Positions 17,620 to 24,494 of a stretch of DNA of 34,494 nt are shown piece after piece. Below the pieces are notes generated by a model. It did no database searches. It had not been told where the DNA came from and saw only the letters and a program-made list of their open reading frames with translations. Every line of letters starts with the position of its first letter. Positions within the stretch are counted from its first letter, which is position 1. The DNA lies in assembly GCA_020351855.1 (NCBI GenBank), contig CP070670.1:2604880-2639373 (forward strand), given 5' to 3'. Made by a program: the position numbers and the translations under genes. Source of the DNA: Gemmatimonadota bacterium (GTDB taxonomy: Bacteria > Gemmatimonadota > Gemmatimonadetes > Palauibacterales > Palauibacteraceae).

Positions 17620-18630
17620 CTATGAGGACAGCTTTATAGAATAAGCCGTGAGAGGCGGGTTCACAACGTCGGCGAAGATCTTCTCCCCGTCGAAGCGGCC
17701 GTTCTCGATGAACACCTCGGAGATCCTGCGTCCATGCGTGATGCTCCCGGCCATGAACACGCCCGGGACGTTGGTTTCCAGCGACGCGGCATCGATGGCG
17801 GGCGCTCGGCTCTCCGGATCGAGAGTGATGCCGATCTCCTCGAACAGCTCGAAATCCGGCCGGAACCCCGTCAACGCATACACTCGGTCGCAGGGAATCT
17901 CCTCCGACTCGCCGTCCGCACCCCGGACCGTGACTCCGGTGCGTCCGATCCGCACGACCTCGACGCCGAAGCGGGCGTCGATCTCGCCCGCCGCGATCCG
18001 GTTTCGGATATCGGGCACGAGCCAGTACTTGACCGTAGGCCGAAAAGCGGTGTGCCGGCTGATGAGCGTCACGTGCGCTCCGGCGCGATACAGCTCCAGC
18101 GCCGCCTCCACGGCGGAGTTCTTGGCCCCGATCACCACGACCCGCTGGCCACAGCTCCGGTGGGCCTCATCGAAGTAATGACTCACGTGAGGCTGGTCCT
18201 CCCCCTCCACTCCGATCGGGTTCGGGTTGTCATAGTAGCCGGTGGCCAGAATGAGCCTGCGGCACCAAATCTTCTCTGACCCGAGCCGGGTTTCGATCCC
18301 GCACGCGATGTGCTCCTCCATGCGCGACGCCGTAACGAGCCGGGTGTACGTGCGGACCCGGAGGCCCTCCGCCCGCACCACCCCCCTGTAATACATCAAC
18401 GCCTCTTCCCGCGTCGGCTTCTGCCCCGAGCAAGCGAAGGGATGTCCGCCGATCTCCAGCCTCTCCGGCGTGGTGAAGAACGTCATGCCGATGGGATACC
18501 GGACGATCGAATGGCAAATGCTCCCCTGATCGATCACCAGAGGATCGAGGGCTCGTCGCCTCGCCGAGATCGCACACGCCAGGCCGATCGGCCCCGCCCC
18601 GACGATCACCACATCTTCCAGCCTCTCCAC
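17620..18630 (-). CDS. YpdA-family FAD/NADPH disulfide reductase
   Basis: Flavoprotein related to the bacillithiol disulfide reductase Bdr/YpdA. FAD-binding [11 protein letters not shown] (11-21) and the NADPH motif [17 protein letters not shown] are present; [17 protein letters not shown] and [10 protein letters not shown] match the family. The 336-residue length is normal. The start is GTG 18630 with AAAGGAAG just upstream. The position equivalent to the reactive Cys14 of S. aureus YpdA (GGGPCG) is Ile15 here; the nearest cysteine is Cys19. So the reaction may differ, or the family name is only structural. It is divergent from a radical SAM gene, and no bacillithiol synthesis gene is in view. 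Confidence 0.87.
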   Translation of the reverse strand: MERLEDVVIVGAGPIGLACAISARRRALDPLVIDQGSICHSIVRYPIGMTFFTTPERLEIGGHPFACSGQKPTREEALMYYRGVVRAEGLRVRTYTRLVTASRMEEHIACGIETRLGSEKIWCRRLILATGYYDNPNPIGVEGEDQPHVSHYFDEAHRSCGQRVVVIGAKNSAVEAALELYRAGAHVTLISRHTAFRPTVKYWLVPDIRNRIAAGEIDARFGVEVVRIGRTGVTVRGADGESEEIPCDRVYALTGFRPDFELFEEIGITLDPESRAPAIDAASLETNVPGVFMAGSITHGRRISEVFIENGRFDGEKIFADVVNPPLTAYSIKLSS

Positions 18631-18674
18631 TCCGCTTCCTTTCCCGCAGACGTTCGCTCGCGCCGCTCCACGCT

Positions 18675-18688
18675 TGCCGGATCCGGCA
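18675..18688. promoter_or_regulatory. Perfect 14-base palindrome in the divergent ypdA / radical SAM intergenic region
   Basis: TGCCGGATCCGGCA is a perfect palindrome (seven bases per arm), flanked by CTT and CAAG that nearly extend it. It lies 45 bases upstream of the ypdA GTG and 134 bases upstream of the radical SAM ATG, in a 192-base divergent gap. It could be an operator shared by the two genes. In DNA this GC-rich a chance palindrome is possible. Confidence 0.3.
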
Positions 18689-18822
18689 CAAGCTCTCAAA
18701 TACGGCCGTCCCCCTCCTGCTGTTCCTTCCCGGCGGCAGCCCGCTCCCCGGGTCCTTCGGGTCCGCTCTGCGGGACCGAACAAATACCGAAACCTGTCGG
18801 ACGGCCAGGTGTAAAGGTCCGA

Positions 18823-19881
18823 ATGAAGCCGCAGCCGATCCGGGGTCGCGGAACCGCCGAGAACCCGCCCAGCCGCTTCGTGCCCATCGCGGTGGAGCCC
18901 GAAGCCGACGACGACGGCGAGCTTCCGCCCCGGACCCGTTTCCTCCGTGACGACTCCCGGTCGATCCTCGCATACAACGAGAGCCCGGACGTGGGCTTCG
19001 ACGCGAGCATCAACCCCTACCGGGGATGCGAGCACGGTTGCAGCTGGTGCTATGCGCGGCCGACGCACGAGTATCTCGGACTGTCGGCCGGGCTCGATTT
19101 CGAGACCAAGATCCTGGTCAAGGAGAATGCACCGGCGCTGCTGCGGCGGGAGCTATCGTCGAGTCGGTGGAAACCCCGGGTCGTGGCTTTGAGCGGGGTG
19201 ACCGACCCGTACCAGCCGATCGAGCGCCGGCTCCGGCTTACCCGCCGCTGCCTCGAGGTCCTGGCGGAGGCGAGAAACCCGACGGTCATCATTACCAAGA
19301 ACCACCTCGTGACGAGGGACATCGACCTGCTCACCGAGCTGGGAGGATACGGAGCGGCCGCCGTAAGCCTCTCCGTGACGACCCTGAGCGCTGACCTTCA
19401 ACGGGTGATGGAGCCGCGCACGGCCACGCCCGCCCGCCGGCTCGAGGCCATCGGTCGCCTGGCGGCGGCCGGTGTACCGGCAGGCGTCATGGTGGCGCCG
19501 GTGATTCCGGGCCTTACGGACCACGAGCTCCCGCAGATCCTCGCCGCGGCCGCTGATGCAGGAGCGACTCGGGCCGGATTCATCATGCTCCGTCTTCCCT
19601 GGACGGTGGCCCCGCTCTTCCAGGCATGGCTCGAACGGCATTTTCCGGAACGCTCGAACAAAGTGCTGAGCCGTCTGCGCAGCCTGAACGGCGGGAAGCT
19701 CTACCACGCGGCGTTCGGCCGCCGCCAGCGGGGCGAGGGACCTTTCGCCGAGCAGGTGCGACAGCTCTTCGAAATCACCTGCAGCCGGCTCGGCCTTTCC
19801 GGGAGGCCGGCGGCCCTATCCTCGGCGCACTTCCGGCGCCCGGCCCTGTGTGGCCAGCTGGAGCTGTTCGAGATAGGCTGA
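18823..19881 (+). CDS. PA0069-family radical SAM protein
   Basis: A 352-residue radical SAM enzyme of the SplB-like Rv2578c/PA0069 group; substrate unknown. The iron-sulfur cluster motif is C69-xxx-C73-xx-C76 within YRGCEHGCSWCYARPTHEY, and DFETKILVKENAP follows, as usual in this family. NPTVIITKNHLVTRD and GVMVAPVIPGLTDHEL are other conserved strands. The ATG at 18823 has AAAGG five bases upstream; the frame continues upstream as antisense to ypdA, which I exclude. It is transcribed away from ypdA and is followed by a DUF1330 gene after 43 bases. Confidence 0.9.
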   Translation: MKPQPIRGRGTAENPPSRFVPIAVEPEADDDGELPPRTRFLRDDSRSILAYNESPDVGFDASINPYRGCEHGCSWCYARPTHEYLGLSAGLDFETKILVKENAPALLRRELSSSRWKPRVVALSGVTDPYQPIERRLRLTRRCLEVLAEARNPTVIITKNHLVTRDIDLLTELGGYGAAAVSLSVTTLSADLQRVMEPRTATPARRLEAIGRLAAAGVPAGVMVAPVIPGLTDHELPQILAAAADAGATRAGFIMLRLPWTVAPLFQAWLERHFPERSNKVLSRLRSLNGGKLYHAAFGRRQRGEGPFAEQVRQLFEITCSRLGLSGRPAALSSAHFRRPALCGQLELFEIG

Positions 19882-19924
19882 GGAACCATCCTGCAAGTAC
19901 ATGCGGAAGAGGAGCGTCCGGCTG

Positions 19925-20221
19925 ATGCGTGCCTACGTGCTCGTCGACATCGATGTGAAGGATCCGGAGGGGTTCGGGCGCTACGTGCGGGACGTCAGTC
20001 CGGTTCTCGAGCGGTGGGGTGCCCGCTACCTGGTGCGGGGCGGAGACGTCGAGGTCCTCGAGGGCAGCTGGGATCACCACCGGGTCGTGCTGCTCGAGTT
20101 CCCCTCCCGGGCCGTCGCCCAGGCTTTCTACGCCTCCGAGGAGTATATGCCCCTGCTCAAACTGCGGCTTGAGTCAACGGAATCCACCCTGGCGATCATG
20201 GAGGGCTGGGAGCCCGGCTGA
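19925..20221 (+). CDS. DUF1330 domain protein
   Basis: A 98-residue protein with a ferredoxin-like alpha-beta fold of the dimeric alpha/beta-barrel type. It matches DUF1330: AYVLVDIDVKDPEGFGRYV at the start, RYLVRGGDVEVLEG in the middle, and VLLEFPSRAVAQAFYASEEY. Family function is unknown. I chose ATG 19925 because the domain begins there; ATG 19901 would add eight residues and cannot be excluded, since GAGGAG lies 11 bases before the second ATG. Probably co-transcribed with the radical SAM gene. Confidence 0.85.
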   Translation: MRAYVLVDIDVKDPEGFGRYVRDVSPVLERWGARYLVRGGDVEVLEGSWDHHRVVLLEFPSRAVAQAFYASEEYMPLLKLRLESTESTLAIMEGWEPG

Positions 20222-20280
20222 CCGATCGGCGCCTCGGCGGGCATGCCTGGAGCGGCAGCCTCCTCTCCCTTCGGCCGCCG

Positions 20281-20670
20281 TCAGCAGGTCGAGTGGATGA
20301 GGGCTCCGACGAGCTCCGTGGCCGTGAGCTCGTTGTAGCGTTCGACGGCACGACGGGTCGGAAGGACCTCGCACACCACCCCGCGATCCTCGAGCAGCTT
20401 CTTCGTCTGCCGCCGGACGCGCAGCCGCTCCTCCATTCCGGTCGCCAACACGATGCTCCTGCAGCCGCGTTCCAGCAGCTCCTCCACATCCTGGGGCTGG
20501 ATGCCGGGCACGTGCCTCGTGCCCGTCTCCCGCCAGTCCCATTCCCTTGCTCCGCCGGGGTACAGCTTGGCATCCCGGAAGATGCCGAGCCCCCCTGCAA
20601 GCTCGATGCGGCCCCAGGCTAGGACAGCGATTCGGGGCGACACGCCGTGCTTCGACAGCGTCTCAGACAT
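20281..20670 (-). CDS. Mth938-like domain protein (NDUFAF3/MTH938 family)
   Basis: A 129-residue cytosolic protein of the Mth938 fold. The hallmark is FRDAKLYPGGAREWDWRETG, followed by TRHVPGIQPQDVEELLERG and a Rossmann-like VLATGMEERL. The human relative NDUFAF3 is a complex I assembly factor, but bacterial members have no settled role. Six bases separate it from the upstream methyltransferase, so the two are probably co-expressed. It converges on the DUF1330 gene with a 59-base gap. Confidence 0.85.
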   Translation of the reverse strand: MSETLSKHGVSPRIAVLAWGRIELAGGLGIFRDAKLYPGGAREWDWRETGTRHVPGIQPQDVEELLERGCRSIVLATGMEERLRVRRQTKKLLEDRGVVCEVLPTRRAVERYNELTATELVGALIHSTC

Positions 20671-20676
20671 AACCGC

Positions 20677-21447
20677 CTAACCTGCTACGAAAATGAAGCT
20701 TGCACTGTCCGGCGCTGCCGGCTCCCAGGTGTAAGCCTCGAGTGCGTCCGCCCGTTCGAACCCGGCTGCGGCCAGCAGACAAGCGAACTCGGCCTGTTCG
20801 TACCAGCGGAGCCGCTGGACGTCCTCCTGGCTCTCGACGACCTCTCCGCCGCGCGAGACCTCGAAGCGAAGCCGCACCTGCTGGATCTGCCGATCGAAAT
20901 CGAGGGTCGTGCGCTCGTAGCAGCGGACGATCGCCTCGTCCTCCGGACGCGTGGCCACCCGCCGGAGCCGCCACTCACCCGACGGCGCGGGGGCGACGCC
21001 GATGTCGTGGCGCCACGGATGGTGAAGCGGGATGAGCACCCGCCCCCCGTCCGCCAGGTGGGCACGAAAGCAGCGCAGAGCTGCCGTGGCCTCGGTCGCG
21101 TCCGCGAGCAGCATGAAAGATCCGAACGGCACGTAGATCGTGCGAAACTTCCGGTCGAGGGCGAAACTCTCCATCCGCGCCTGGTGCAGGGTGACCCGGA
21201 GGCCGGCTGATTCGGCCTTTCGGCGACAGATCTCGAGCATCTCCCGGGAGCGGTCGAGTCCCTCCACGTCGAGGCCGTCCCGGACATAGGGGATCAGGAG
21301 GCGTCCCGTTCCGCAGGCCGCCTCCAGCGCCGGCTCTCCTCCGCTGCCGATCGCCTCGCGGTAGAACTCCACATCCTCGAAACCCTCGCCGCCGAACCAC
21401 AGATCGTAGGAGGCAGCCGAGAGGCCCGTGTAGCCGGTCCTTGCCAT
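20677..21447 (-). CDS. Class I SAM-dependent methyltransferase
   Basis: A 256-residue Rossmann-fold methyltransferase. Motif I is ALEAACGTGRLLIPY (40-54), with VEGLDRSREMLEICRRKA as the acidic motif II strand and SFMLLADATEATAALRCF later. The N-terminal SAASYDLWFGGEGFEDVEFY resembles small-molecule methyltransferases. The start is ATG 21447 (MARTGYTGLS), without a visible Shine-Dalgarno sequence; upstream Met 21531 would add an atypical leader overlapping the next gene. Substrate unknown. It forms a pair with the Mth938-like gene. Confidence 0.85.
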   Translation of the reverse strand: MARTGYTGLSAASYDLWFGGEGFEDVEFYREAIGSGGEPALEAACGTGRLLIPYVRDGLDVEGLDRSREMLEICRRKAESAGLRVTLHQARMESFALDRKFRTIYVPFGSFMLLADATEATAALRCFRAHLADGGRVLIPLHHPWRHDIGVAPAPSGEWRLRRVATRPEDEAIVRCYERTTLDFDRQIQQVRLRFEVSRGGEVVESQEDVQRLRWYEQAEFACLLAAAGFERADALEAYTWEPAAPDSASFIFVAG

Positions 21448-21532
21448 GGGCGGGAGTAACGGTGGTTTCGCGCGGGCCGCTGTTCTCGAGCCCCGGTGCC
21501 CTCTCGGCGAGGCCACGCGGGGCGCGGTCACC

Positions 21533-21781
21533 TCAGCGCCTGAACCTCCGATACAGCCAGAGCAGAAGCAATGCGCCGGCTACCGCGATGATGAGGCTCC
21601 CGAGGTTGAACCCGGAAACGCCTCCGATCCCGAGGAACGACGCCAGGAAGCCACCTACCATAGCGCCCGCGATGCCGAGGAGCATCGTGACGAAGAATCC
21701 GCCGGGATCCCGGCCCGGCATGATCCACTTGGCGAGAGCGCCGACGATGAGGCCGAAGACCAGCCAGGAGATGATGCCCAT
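21533..21781 (-). CDS. GlsB/YeaQ/YmgE-family stress-response membrane protein
   Basis: An 82-residue inner-membrane protein with three hydrophobic segments: SWLVFGLIVGALAKWIMPG, FFVTMLLGIAGAMVGGFLAS and a C-terminal SLIIAVAGALLLLWLYRRF. This is the transglycosylase-associated (PF04226) family, linked to general stress by expression but without known biochemistry. ATG 21781 has GGAGG five bases upstream, which decides the start; longer upstream frames lack support. It is divergent from mtnA. Confidence 0.9.
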   Translation of the reverse strand: MGIISWLVFGLIVGALAKWIMPGRDPGGFFVTMLLGIAGAMVGGFLASFLGIGGVSGFNLGSLIIAVAGALLLLWLYRRFRR

Positions 21782-21799
21782 CGGTCCTCCGAAGACAGA

Positions 21800-21819
21800 G
21801 CCCGGCCGCACAGCCGGGC
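21800..21819 (-). promoter_or_regulatory. Leader hairpin before the GlsB-like gene
   Basis: GCCCGGC at 21800-21806 pairs perfectly with GCCGGGC at 21813-21819, with a six-base loop, starting 19 bases upstream of the ATG and just before its GGAGG. A stem so near the ribosome binding site could affect translation, but there is no independent evidence. Confidence 0.25.
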
Positions 21820-21884
21820 GGTGCATTGCCGTTCTTCCGCTCACCATACGGGTACGGGAGACGCTTTGGTTTCACAAGACTTTA

Positions 21885-21918
21885 CCGGCGGGCCCATTCG
21901 GGCAATGTTGACCGCCGG
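21885..21918 (+). promoter_or_regulatory. Compact nested stem structure in the mtnA leader
   Basis: An outer stem CCGGCGG (21885-21891) pairs with CCGCCGG (21912-21918). Directly inside it GCCC (21892-21895) pairs with GGGC (21900-21903) across the tetraloop ATTC, leaving AATGTTGA unpaired. The structure ends ten bases before the GAGGAG of mtnA. A competing helix is possible because GGGCCC occurs at both 21890-21895 and 21917-21922. It does not match any SAM riboswitch class I know. Confidence 0.35.
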
Positions 21919-21938
21919 GCCCCGACCGAGGAGCACCG

Positions 21939-23114
21939 ATGTCCGGGCGAGCAAATGAATCGGAGATGATGAGCGACCAGAGACGATACAGACCCCCCGA
22001 GCAGATCCGTTGGGCGGAAGCCGGTGACGCGATCATCGTTCTGGATCAGACCGAGCTACCCGCCCGTCGGGTGGAGAAGGAGCTCCGAACCGTCGAGGCG
22101 GTGGAGGAGGCGATCCAGAGCCTCAGGGTGCGCGGGGCGCCCCTGATCGGCATCACGGCGGCCATGGGCATCGCCGCGCTTGCCCGACGGGCGGTGCTGG
22201 AGGCCGAGGCTGCCGGAGGCACCCTTTCGATCGACGACCTTGCGGAGCGTCTGAGGGCTTGGTGCGATCGCCTCGAACAGGCCCGGCCGACGGCCGTGAA
22301 CCTGGTTTGGGCCATCGACCGCATGCGTCGAGCGGCCGCACTGACCGCCGCCGGCTCCACCGGCGGCACGATCGCGTCGGCGGCTGCGCTGGCCGAGGGG
22401 CTGCGTGCTGAAGCCGGGGACATCCTCGAGGAGGACCGGATGATGTGCCGGCGGATCGGCGAGCACGCGGCCGCCCTTCTCCGGGACGGCAGCAGCGTGA
22501 TCACGCACTGCAACGCCGGCGCGCTGGCGACGGGCGGTATCGGCACCGCGCTCGCCCCCGTCTACGTGGCCACCGAGCAGGGAAAGAAGATCAGCGTGTA
22601 CGCCGATGAGACGCGCCCCCTGTTGCAGGGCAGCCGCATCACGGCCTGGGAGCTTGCCGAAGCCGGCGTGGAGGTCACCGTCATCGCGGACAACATGGCG
22701 GGGGCCCTGTTCGCCACCGATCCGCCGGACATCGCGTTTGTCGGCTCGGACCGCATCGCGGCGAACGGCGATGTCGCGAACAAGATCGGTACCTATGGAC
22801 TGGCCGTCCTCGCCCACCACCACGGCGTGCCGTTTTACGTGCTGGCGCCGACCTCCACCGTGGACCTGCATACCGCGTCGGGCGACCAGATCCCGATCGA
22901 GCAGCGGAGCGCCGACGAGATCCGCCAGGGCTTCGGCAGGCTGACCGCCCCCGCCCAGGCTCCCGTCTGGAGTCCGGCCTTCGATGTGACCCCGAACGAG
23001 CTCGTGACCGGGATTGTCACGGAGCAGGGCGTTCATCGCGCCCCGTACGTGGAGTCGCTGCGGGAGGCGGTGGCCGCGGCCGAGCGCGACCGAGCGGAGA
23101 GGGGCCGATCATGA
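21939..23114 (+). CDS. mtnA: S-methyl-5-thioribose-1-phosphate isomerase
   Basis: Methionine salvage enzyme that isomerises methylthioribose-1-phosphate to methylthioribulose-1-phosphate; related to eIF2B subunits. The 391 residues show RGAP (65-68), PTAVNLVWAIDRM, catalytic Cys191 in THCNAGALATGG, YADETRPLLQGSRITAWEL, and catalytic Asp271 in VGSDRIAANGDVANKIGTY. The ATG at 21939 has GAGGAG five bases upstream; later in-frame ATGs at 21966 and 21969 are less likely. The stop overlaps the apaG start as ATGA. No other methionine salvage gene is in the window. Confidence 0.96.
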   Translation: MSGRANESEMMSDQRRYRPPEQIRWAEAGDAIIVLDQTELPARRVEKELRTVEAVEEAIQSLRVRGAPLIGITAAMGIAALARRAVLEAEAAGGTLSIDDLAERLRAWCDRLEQARPTAVNLVWAIDRMRRAAALTAAGSTGGTIASAAALAEGLRAEAGDILEEDRMMCRRIGEHAAALLRDGSSVITHCNAGALATGGIGTALAPVYVATEQGKKISVYADETRPLLQGSRITAWELAEAGVEVTVIADNMAGALFATDPPDIAFVGSDRIAANGDVANKIGTYGLAVLAHHHGVPFYVLAPTSTVDLHTASGDQIPIEQRSADEIRQGFGRLTAPAQAPVWSPAFDVTPNELVTGIVTEQGVHRAPYVESLREAVAAAERDRAERGRS

Positions 23115-23605
23115 GCTCTGGCGATCGGCCCGGCGGAGGATCCGGCAACGGATATCACGACCCCGATGATCCCATGAGCCTCGGGGATTCCCAGCACACC
23201 ATCGAGGACGGTCCGATCATCGAGACGAGCCAGATGCGGATCTCGGTTAGAACCGAGTACGCCGAGCATCATTCGAACCCCCAGGGCTGGCGCTATGTGT
23301 TCGTCTACCACATCCGGATCGAGAACCTGGGCGACGAGCGTGCACAGCTGTTCTGGCGCCACTGGCGAATTCACGACCCCGTGGCCGGAGAGCACGAGGT
23401 TCAGGGCGAGGGCGTCGTCGGCGAGAGCCCCTGGCTGGATCCGGGCGACATCCACCAGTACAACAGCTTCTGCGTGCTGCACGGACCGATGGGTCACATG
23501 GAAGGCTTCTATCACTTCCGCCGGGAGGACGGGAGCGTGTTTCGTGCCCCGATCCCGCGGTTCTACCTCCAGGCGCCGCCCGGGACGGGGTCTTACCTGG
23601 CCTGA
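23111..23605 (+). CDS. apaG: ApaG-domain protein
   Basis: Small immunoglobulin-like fold protein, historically linked to Co2+/Mg2+ resistance; biochemical role unsettled. The ApaG core starts near residue 38 (SQMRISVRTEYAEHH) and has RYVFVYHIRIENLGDERAQL, RHWRI, GEGVVGESPWLDPGD and MEGFYHFRREDGS. At 164 residues it exceeds the usual 125 through a Gly/Asp-rich N-terminal extension. The start is supported by the ATGA overlap with mtnA and by AGGGG six bases upstream. Later Met residues (22, 42) are alternatives. Confidence 0.92.
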   Translation: MSSGDRPGGGSGNGYHDPDDPMSLGDSQHTIEDGPIIETSQMRISVRTEYAEHHSNPQGWRYVFVYHIRIENLGDERAQLFWRHWRIHDPVAGEHEVQGEGVVGESPWLDPGDIHQYNSFCVLHGPMGHMEGFYHFRREDGSVFRAPIPRFYLQAPPGTGSYLA

Positions 23606-23614
23606 CCGCGCGCC

Positions 23615-24235
23615 TCAGTCGCCCTCGCCCGCCTCCTGCCGACCGGCCTGCTCCAGCAGCGCGAGGAGACCGAGAACCGGTTGCCTGACCTGTGCGTGAC
23701 GCACGATCTCCCAATGCTCACGGATGTAGTTGTGGAGGTAGGAGATGACGTGGGCCAGCGATATCGCTCCAATGCCGCGCACGCGCTTCGGATCAACGAT
23801 GGACCCGAACGCCAGGATGCGTATCCTGGGCCCCGAGGGGACCCTTGCTTCCCCCTCCCTGGCCAGCCGCCGGGCCACCTTCGCGGCACGGTCGGCGGGG
23901 CAGAAGCCCCAGCGGGTCAGAACAGCCTCGAGCACCCCCGCCTGCCGGAGTCCGGGATTCATCTCGGCCCGGCCTTCCTTGACTTCGACGATCAGCAGAT
24001 CCGGACGGGCGTCCTGCGTTGCCAGAACCGGATCGGGCCGGAAACCGGGATCGGCGGGCTCCGTCCCAATCGGCGTCGCACCTCCGGCGTGCGGTAGGCG
24101 GAGCGCCAGCAGATCGATGTCCGTGGCCGTCTTGTACCCGCCGCCTTCGAGCGCCTGCAGCACGGGTGCCTCCGCAACGGTCAAGTATCCGTTGACGTGC
24201 AGGTAGGCCTGCACGAGGGCCACCGCATGATCCAT
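23615..24235 (-). CDS. Uncharacterised protein with PD-(D/E)XK nuclease-like motif
   Basis: I do not recognise a named family. The 206-residue protein begins with MDHAVALVQAYLHVNGYLTV and contains TDIDLLAL (Asp39, Asp41), then PDLLIVEVKEG with Asp79, Glu84 and Lys86. A D...ExK pattern on two predicted strands after an N-terminal helix is typical of PD-(D/E)XK nuclease-like proteins. The C-terminal half is helical. A well-formed promoter precedes it. It converges on apaG with nine bases between the stops. DNA cleavage, DNA repair or a non-catalytic descendant are all possible. Confidence 0.7.
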   Translation of the reverse strand: MDHAVALVQAYLHVNGYLTVAEAPVLQALEGGGYKTATDIDLLALRLPHAGGATPIGTEPADPGFRPDPVLATQDARPDLLIVEVKEGRAEMNPGLRQAGVLEAVLTRWGFCPADRAAKVARRLAREGEARVPSGPRIRILAFGSIVDPKRVRGIGAISLAHVISYLHNYIREHWEIVRHAQVRQPVLGLLALLEQAGRQEAGEGD

Positions 24236-24291
24236 CCCCCGGCACCGTTTCGCTTGAGATCGCACAGCGTCCAGAGCTGGCCGTCTGGCGA

Positions 24292-24320
24292 ATTATCCCG
24301 CGGCGGCGGAGCCGCGTCAA
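24292..24320 (-). promoter_or_regulatory. Sigma-70-like promoter with an inverted repeat in its spacer
   Basis: On the minus strand TTGACG (24320-24315) and GATAAT (24297-24292) each match five of six consensus bases and are 17 bases apart. It would drive the PD-(D/E)XK-like gene with about 50 bases of leader. The spacer holds a perfect inverted repeat, CGCGGC at 24299-24304 and GCCGCG at 24311-24316, with a six-base loop, a placement seen for spacer-binding regulators of the MerR type. Confidence 0.55.
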
Positions 24321-24418
24321 AGCCTGGCCCGGTCGCCCATCGTGCGAAGGCCAGTCAACCCGAACCCTCCTTCTGTGACCGGGTGCGCACTCGGCCCGTC
24401 ATCTCTCTGGCTGGCGGT

Positions 24419-24442
24419 GGCCGAGACGTGCCACTCTCGGCC
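24419..24442 (+). promoter_or_regulatory. Eight-base inverted repeat upstream of the Cys-motif protein gene
   Basis: GGCCGAGA (24419-24426) pairs perfectly with TCTCGGCC (24435-24442) across eight bases, and GGT/ACC flanks extend it with one bulge. It ends 52 bases before the ATG at 24495. A second small stem, CTCCC-GTT-GGGAG at 24455-24467, follows. Together they suggest a structured leader or an operator. The rest of the 259-base divergent gap shows no further gene, and I see no clear plus-strand promoter. Confidence 0.35.
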
Positions 24443-24494
24443 GACCGGGTCGTCCTCCCGTTGGGAGCACAATCCTTCGCGTCAGGAGCCGACG

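Noticed and set aside
17615-17622. GAGTGCTA, resembling a CIRCE half-site, in the rpmE leader
   Set aside because: The partner half TTAGCACTC is absent at the required nine-base spacing, so it is not a CIRCE element.
21840-21938. SAM riboswitch before mtnA
   Set aside because: The conserved core sequences of SAM-I and SAM-II are absent; only generic GC-rich stems are present.
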